NCBI RefSeq assembly: GCF_000717995.1
Contig: NZ_JODM01000003.1
Coordinates: forward strand, 186,001-250,000
Source of the DNA: Streptomyces violaceorubidus
GTDB taxonomy: Bacteria; Actinomycetota; Actinomycetes; Streptomycetales; Streptomycetaceae
Reading direction: 5' to 3'
DNA length: 64,000 nucleotides
Position numbers and translations under genes: made by a program. The notes below the pieces were generated by a model. It was not told the origin of the DNA, did no database searches, and was given only the letters and a program-made list of their open reading frames with translations. Each line of letters begins with the position of its first letter. The stretch's first letter is position 1. Below, one piece after another: positions 60,413 to 64,000 of this stretch.

Positions 60413-60842
60413 TTGAGTTCCTCCCCCGCGTCCACGCGCGCGGAAGGGGGGACAAGGACAGAGCAAGGCCCGCGCACACGTGATCAACGCGTGTAGTCAA
60501 GTGACGACATTTGACTAGAGGTTCGACAGAAAAGACAGACCTTGACTTGAGCAGAACAAGTGCACTATGCGGAGTCGCCGTTCGCTTTGCGGACACCGGA
60601 TCGTGACCTTCACCCGCCGGGCGGGCCCCGGCCCGGGCCCGACGGGCGCGCGGGACCGTCCACTTCCCGGACGTCATGAATCCGTGCGCCCCCCGTGCAT
60701 CGGCCGTGCCGGTTAGGTCGTGCTTACTGTTGGTTCCACTCGGGCACACAGCGGGTTAGAGTCGCTTGGCGGAACGCCCGGAAGCCGGCGGAAAGCCAGG
60801 CCGACAGCCCGTCTCACCCCATGATTGTCTTCCGAGGACACG
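60413..60842. other. Intergenic region upstream of M6 protease
   Basis: About 430 bases without a supported gene. It holds a palindrome (60494-60517) close to the protease start and a C-rich stretch near 60600-60660. No RNA gene is recognised. Confidence 0.5.
60494..60517. promoter_or_regulatory. Palindrome upstream of M6 protease
   Basis: TAGTCAA-N10-TTGACTA is a perfect seven-base inverted repeat 82-105 bases before the protease start. TTGACT on the minus strand could also be a -35 hexamer, and a further TTGACTTGA lies near 60542. A regulated promoter is likely; the regulator is unknown. Confidence 0.5.
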
Positions 60843-61142
60843 ATGGCCATGCCCCGTCCGACTGCCACCCAGTTCGCCTACGGTTCGTGCACCGTGATCT
60901 TCTCGACGCTCGCCATGCTGCTGCTCTCGCAGACGAGTTCGGGTCCCGGAGTCGCCCTCATCGCCGTCGCGGCCCTCGCCCTCGGGCTGCTGGTCGCCAT
61001 GACGGTCCCCCTGCCCAGGACGCGCGCGGTGACCGCCGTGCCGGACCACCGGTTCACCGCGGACCGGGAGCCGGTGCAGGTGCCCGCGGGGGCCCGGATC
61101 TCCGCGGGTGCGGGCCAGGCGACGCGCGGGCGGGCCGCCTGA
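60843..61142 (+). CDS. Small two-helix membrane protein
   Basis: A 99-residue protein with two hydrophobic helices (TQFAYGSCTVIFSTLAMLLL and VALIAVAALALGLLVAMTV) and a basic C-terminus. GAGGACACG lies just before the ATG at 60843. It is a conserved type in Streptomyces without known function. Confidence 0.75.
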   Translation: MAMPRPTATQFAYGSCTVIFSTLAMLLLSQTSSGPGVALIAVAALALGLLVAMTVPLPRTRAVTAVPDHRFTADREPVQVPAGARISAGAGQATRGRAA

Positions 61143-61155
61143 GTGTCCGTGTCCG

Positions 61156-61833
61156 TCAACGGGTGCTGACCACGACCGTCTTGGCCGCCTTGTCGTGCAG
61201 GCCCTGCTTGTAGGGCTTGTCGAAGAAGCTCCAGCCGCCCGCGATGATCGTCCACACGCAGGCGCAGCAGAAGGCGAACGGGATCCACAGCACCAGGGCG
61301 CGGATCAGCGACGTCTGTACGGAGGGCGTCGCTCCGTCGTCCAGGTTGGCCACCCGCATCCCGAGCCACTTCTTGCCGAGGGTCTGGCCCGTCCTCGTGG
61401 TCATGTAGGTGTCGTACGCGATGTAGAGCACGGCGGCGATCACGGACTGCCCGAAGGACTTCCCGACGGAGACGTCGTCGCCGTCCACCGTGTACTCCTG
61501 GACGTTGAAGGCCCAGCTGAGCAGCCAGACCACGATGCCCACCAGGATCATGTCGACGATCCGGGCGAGCGTGCGCCGCCCGCTGTCGGCGAGCGGGGGC
61601 ATCCCGGCCAGCGGATCCGTGGGGTAGCCGCCACCGCCGTAGGGGCCGCCGCCGTAGGGGCCGCCGCCGGGAGGGGGCCCGCCGTAGGGTCCTCCGCCGC
61701 CGGGGGGCGGAGGGCCGCCGTAGGGGCCGCCTCCACCGGGGGGCGGGGGCGGGTTGTCGTAGGGGTTCTTCCTCAGCGGGTCCTCTTCCGGCGGCTGCTG
61801 CCCGCCGGAACCGGGGGGCGGTTCGCTGCTCAT
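61156..61833 (-). CDS. RDD family membrane protein with Pro/Gly-rich N-terminus
   Basis: A 225-residue protein. The first 75 residues are Gly/Pro/Tyr repeats (PYGGPPPPGGGG-type), and the RDD domain follows with RRTLARIVDMILVGIVVWLL, a middle helix and TLGKKWLGMRVANLDDG, then FFDKPYKQGLHDKAAKTVV. RDD proteins are small membrane proteins of unclear transport function. A second RDD gene lies 262 bases upstream in the same direction, so the pair is a duplicated set. Confidence 0.92.
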   Translation of the reverse strand: MSSEPPPGSGGQQPPEEDPLRKNPYDNPPPPPGGGGPYGGPPPPGGGGPYGGPPPGGGPYGGGPYGGGGYPTDPLAGMPPLADSGRRTLARIVDMILVGIVVWLLSWAFNVQEYTVDGDDVSVGKSFGQSVIAAVLYIAYDTYMTTRTGQTLGKKWLGMRVANLDDGATPSVQTSLIRALVLWIPFAFCCACVWTIIAGGWSFFDKPYKQGLHDKAAKTVVVSTR

Positions 61834-61938
61834 GTCCCGAGTGGACCCCGGGGTCCATGGCGGCGCATCCGGCGAGCGGCCGTCCGGAGTAGCGCGGATG
61901 CGGTGCGACGCCGTCGGGGGGGACCGAGGGTCCGTCGG

Positions 61939-62058
61939 CGGGTGCGGGTGCGTGCGGGCTGGTCGCGCAGTTCCCCGCGCCCCTTGAGGGGCGTGCACGG
62001 GACGCCCCTGAAAGGGGCGGGGGGAACTGCGCGAGCGACCACGACGCACCCGCACCCG
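61939..62058. repeat. Long palindromic intergenic element
   Basis: Outer 15-base arms (CGGGTGCGGGTGCGT at 61939 and its exact complement ending at 62058) enclose inner arms (GGTCGCGCAGTTCCCC at 61961 and GGGGAACTGCGC, then GAGCGACC, ending at 62040). The inner word occurs widely in Streptomyces intergenic DNA, so this is a REP/MITE-like dispersed element. It may also end transcription between the two RDD genes. Confidence 0.8.
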
Positions 62059-62095
62059 ACGACGAAACGCGCGCCCCCCGACCCCGCCGGCCCAG

Positions 62096-63523
62096 CTAGC
62101 CCGCGACAAACGTGCCGGCGGCCTTGTCGTGCCAGCACTGGTGCCACGGGCGGTCGAACAGGCACCACGCGACGCCGACCACGCCGACGGCCAGGAGCCC
62201 CGGGACGCTGTAGACCAGCCAGCGGCGCAGGGCGGCGCCGAAGGACGGCGGCTCGTGGGCCTCGATGTCCCGCACCTCCAGGCCGAGCAGCCTCTTGCCC
62301 AGGGTGCGGCCCCACTTGGCGGTGGGCAGCGCCTCGTAGACGACACCGAAGAGCAGCAGAACGGCGAGCACGATGCCCAGGTACGTGGACGTCGTGCCGT
62401 CCAGCAGCCAGACCGTGACGGTCTCGCCGGACAGCTTGGCCTCGTCGATCTTGTCGTTGACGTGGTCGATCGCCTTGGAGCCGAGCGGCACGGCGGCCAC
62501 CGCGGTGACGCCCGCGAGGACGACCGTGTCGATCAGCCGGGCGGTCAGCCGCCTGCCGAGTCCGGCGGGCCGGGCCGCCGCCTGCCGTCGGGCGGCGGCC
62601 TGGAACACGTCCTCGACCGGCGGCTTCCAGGGTGCGACGGGCTGCGGCTGCGCCTCCCCGCCCGCCCCGGCCAGCCGGTGCACCTGCTGTGCCCAGGAGG
62701 TCTGGCCGCCACCGGGACCGCCCGCCGCGAGCGGAGCGGGGGCGGCGGGCTGGGGCTGGGGCTGCGAGGGCTGCGGGGGTGCCTGGTGGGGCACCCTCGG
62801 GGCGGCGGGCGTCTGGGGAGCCTGCGCGGCGGCGGCCCGGTCGGCGGCTGCCTTGCCGGCACCGAAGCCGGGGCCGGAACCGGGGCCGGAACCGGAACCG
62901 GGGCCGCCCGGCTGCGGGCCCGTGCGCGGGGTGACCGCGCGGAAGGTCATGGTGCCCTCGTCCTCCGCCGCGGCGGGGGCGGGGGCGGAGGCGCTCTGCC
63001 GGCCCGTCGCCGGGCGGCGGAAGACGAAGGTGTTGCCGGCCTCGTCCTCCTCCGCCGCCTCCCCACCGGAGGAGGCAGCGGCACCGCCCTGCTGCCCGGC
63101 GTCGGCGCCGCCGTCGGCGGGCGGTGCCGTCTGGCGGGCGTGCGGGACCCTCGGGTCGGCGCCGCGTGCCGGCCCCGGCCAGGCGACGCTCTGCCCGGGG
63201 GCGTCGGCGGAGCCGCCGGACGGGCCGGAGCGGTCGGCGCCCCAGGCCCCCGCGGACTCCGGACGGCTGGCGTGCTGGGACGCGGCGGCGGGCGGCGGCT
63301 CCTCGACCGGGTCCTCGTCGAAGAAGTGCGGCCCGGTCTCCTCGACGGAGGCCCGCGCACCGGGCGGAGGCGCGAGCGGCTCGCCGTCCTTGGGGGCGGG
63401 GCGGCTCGTGCCCGCCACCCAGGAGGCGCCGTTCCAGTACCGGACGTATCCGGGAATGGACGGGTCCGGGTAATACCCCTCGCGGGGCCTGTCGTCGCCG
63501 GGGGCCGGGGTTGGGGCGCTCAT
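62096..63523 (-). CDS. RDD family protein with N-terminal DUF2510
   Basis: A 475-residue protein. Residues 10-40 are a DUF2510 motif (REGYYPDPSIPGYVRYWNGA). A Pro/Ala/Gly-rich disordered region of about 260 residues follows, with poly-GSG and PQPSQPQPQP tracts. The C-terminal 150 residues are an RDD membrane domain (GLGRRLTARLIDTVVLAGV, then TLGKRLLGLEVRDIEAHE). The ATG at 63523 begins the DUF2510 segment; the upstream extension has no signal. Confidence 0.9.
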   Translation of the reverse strand: MSAPTPAPGDDRPREGYYPDPSIPGYVRYWNGASWVAGTSRPAPKDGEPLAPPPGARASVEETGPHFFDEDPVEEPPPAAASQHASRPESAGAWGADRSGPSGGSADAPGQSVAWPGPARGADPRVPHARQTAPPADGGADAGQQGGAAASSGGEAAEEDEAGNTFVFRRPATGRQSASAPAPAAAEDEGTMTFRAVTPRTGPQPGGPGSGSGPGSGPGFGAGKAAADRAAAAQAPQTPAAPRVPHQAPPQPSQPQPQPAAPAPLAAGGPGGGQTSWAQQVHRLAGAGGEAQPQPVAPWKPPVEDVFQAAARRQAAARPAGLGRRLTARLIDTVVLAGVTAVAAVPLGSKAIDHVNDKIDEAKLSGETVTVWLLDGTTSTYLGIVLAVLLLFGVVYEALPTAKWGRTLGKRLLGLEVRDIEAHEPPSFGAALRRWLVYSVPGLLAVGVVGVAWCLFDRPWHQCWHDKAAGTFVAG

Positions 63524-63768
63524 GTCCGTCGTCCCGTATCTGCTCGGGGGTTGATAGGGGGCCTCAACATCTATCAGACGGGCGCAATCCGTACCGGCGG
63601 TCCCGCCGTACCCGCCCCTTTCCGGGCAACCTCGTGCCGGGACCTTCACATCCGGGCCGCGTCCTGGTCCGGGGTGCGCGGAGAAAGTTTCCCGGACCCG
63701 CGTAATGCTCCGGCCCCGGGCCGGTCTCACCGGGCAAGGACGTACCCGACCCGGGAGAGGAACCCGCC

Positions 63769-64000
63769 ATGCACCCCAACCCCACCGGCCGCCCCACCGT
63801 CGTGGAACGCGAGCTGGAGCTGAGGCTCATCCTGTCGCCCGAGAGCGGCATCCCGGTGCCGGCCAGGCTCGGCTACCACACCGACGACCCCTACGCCGTC
63901 CACATCACCTTCCACATCGACTCCGGCCACCCGGTGCACTGGACGTTCGCCCGCGACCTCCTGGTGGAGGGCGTCTTCCGGCCGTCCGGGCACGGGGACG
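63769..64000 (+). CDS. ssgG: SsgA-like sporulation/cell division regulator, 3' end outside window
   Basis: The first 77 residues of an SsgA-like protein (SALP): VERELELRLILSPESGIPVP, DDPYAVHITFHIDSG and WTFARDLLVEGVFRP, all features of the family that steers septum placement and sporulation in Streptomyces. GGGAGAGG lies before the ATG. The name ssgG is inferred from the gene order recalled for S. coelicolor (SCO2925) and is less certain than the family. Confidence 0.85.
   Translation, partial: MHPNPTGRPTVVERELELRLILSPESGIPVPARLGYHTDDPYAVHITFHIDSGHPVHWTFARDLLVEGVFRPSGHGD

Overview
The window is high-GC DNA with Streptomyces gene content: the GlxA copper oxidase, DUF397/DUF5753 regulator modules, a conservon, NagE-type PTS permeases with DasR sites, and an SsgA-like protein. 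The gene order agrees with what I remember of the S. coelicolor chromosome from about SCO2837 to SCO2925. That is recall, not a computed alignment. It is chromosomal core sequence carrying several accessory inserts. Most genes are complete. Only the first (glxA, 5' end missing) and the last (ssgG-like, 3' end missing) run off the window.

Positions 1-12,900 hold surface and metabolic genes. These are glxA with a convergent GH6 glucanase lipoprotein, a class E/F sortase with a coupled secreted protein, and a HAD phosphatase. A ROK regulator is divergent from an oxidoreductase/haem-degrading-domain pair, with a clear palindrome between them. An F420-type oxidoreductase, an FAH-family enzyme, a SEC-C protein, an AHSA1 protein and the rifampin ADP-ribosyltransferase arr follow.

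Positions 13,000-28,100 are the accessory core. A PLD-helicase-DUF3427 protein is followed by two groups of DUF5753 helix-turn-helix regulators with DUF397, RsbW-like ATPase and DUF6879 partners. Then comes the main system of interest: a three-gene graspetide (omega-ester RiPP) cluster of precursor peptide, SAV_5884-type ATP-grasp ligase and PIMT-like methyltransferase, read from an apparent leaderless promoter. Next are an acetyltransferase, a 906-residue Ala/Arg/Glu-rich protein with a motif like those of contractile-injection-system cargo, and a wrecked conservon. In the conservon cvnB is intact, but cvnC is cut after about 52 codons and joined to the last 97 codons of a cytochrome P450.

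Positions 28,100-43,800 are mostly housekeeping and envelope genes: AhpD-like protein, alpha/beta hydrolase, MFS transporter, DUF445 protein, SGNH hydrolase, a block of degenerate repeats, a three-gene ABC exporter, a class A penicillin-binding protein, a guanidine exporter under a guanidine-III riboswitch, a GroES-like protein, DUF3618, bcp and tRNA-Leu(UAG).

Positions 43,800-57,600 match the actinobacterial block known in M. tuberculosis as Rv1330c-Rv1341: rdgB, rph, MBL hydrolase, cysM-cysO-mec, DUF2017, clpS, pncB. Here it is interrupted by the N-acetylglucosamine PTS genes nagF/nagE1/nagE2 with three DasR sites, a membrane-anchored PemK/MazF protein and an amino acid permease. A short cysteine-type leader peptide lies between mec and cysO, and CysO carries a 20-residue tail after its Gly-Gly. 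The final segment holds pncA, an immune inhibitor A-type M6 protease, two RDD membrane proteins and the ssgG-like gene.
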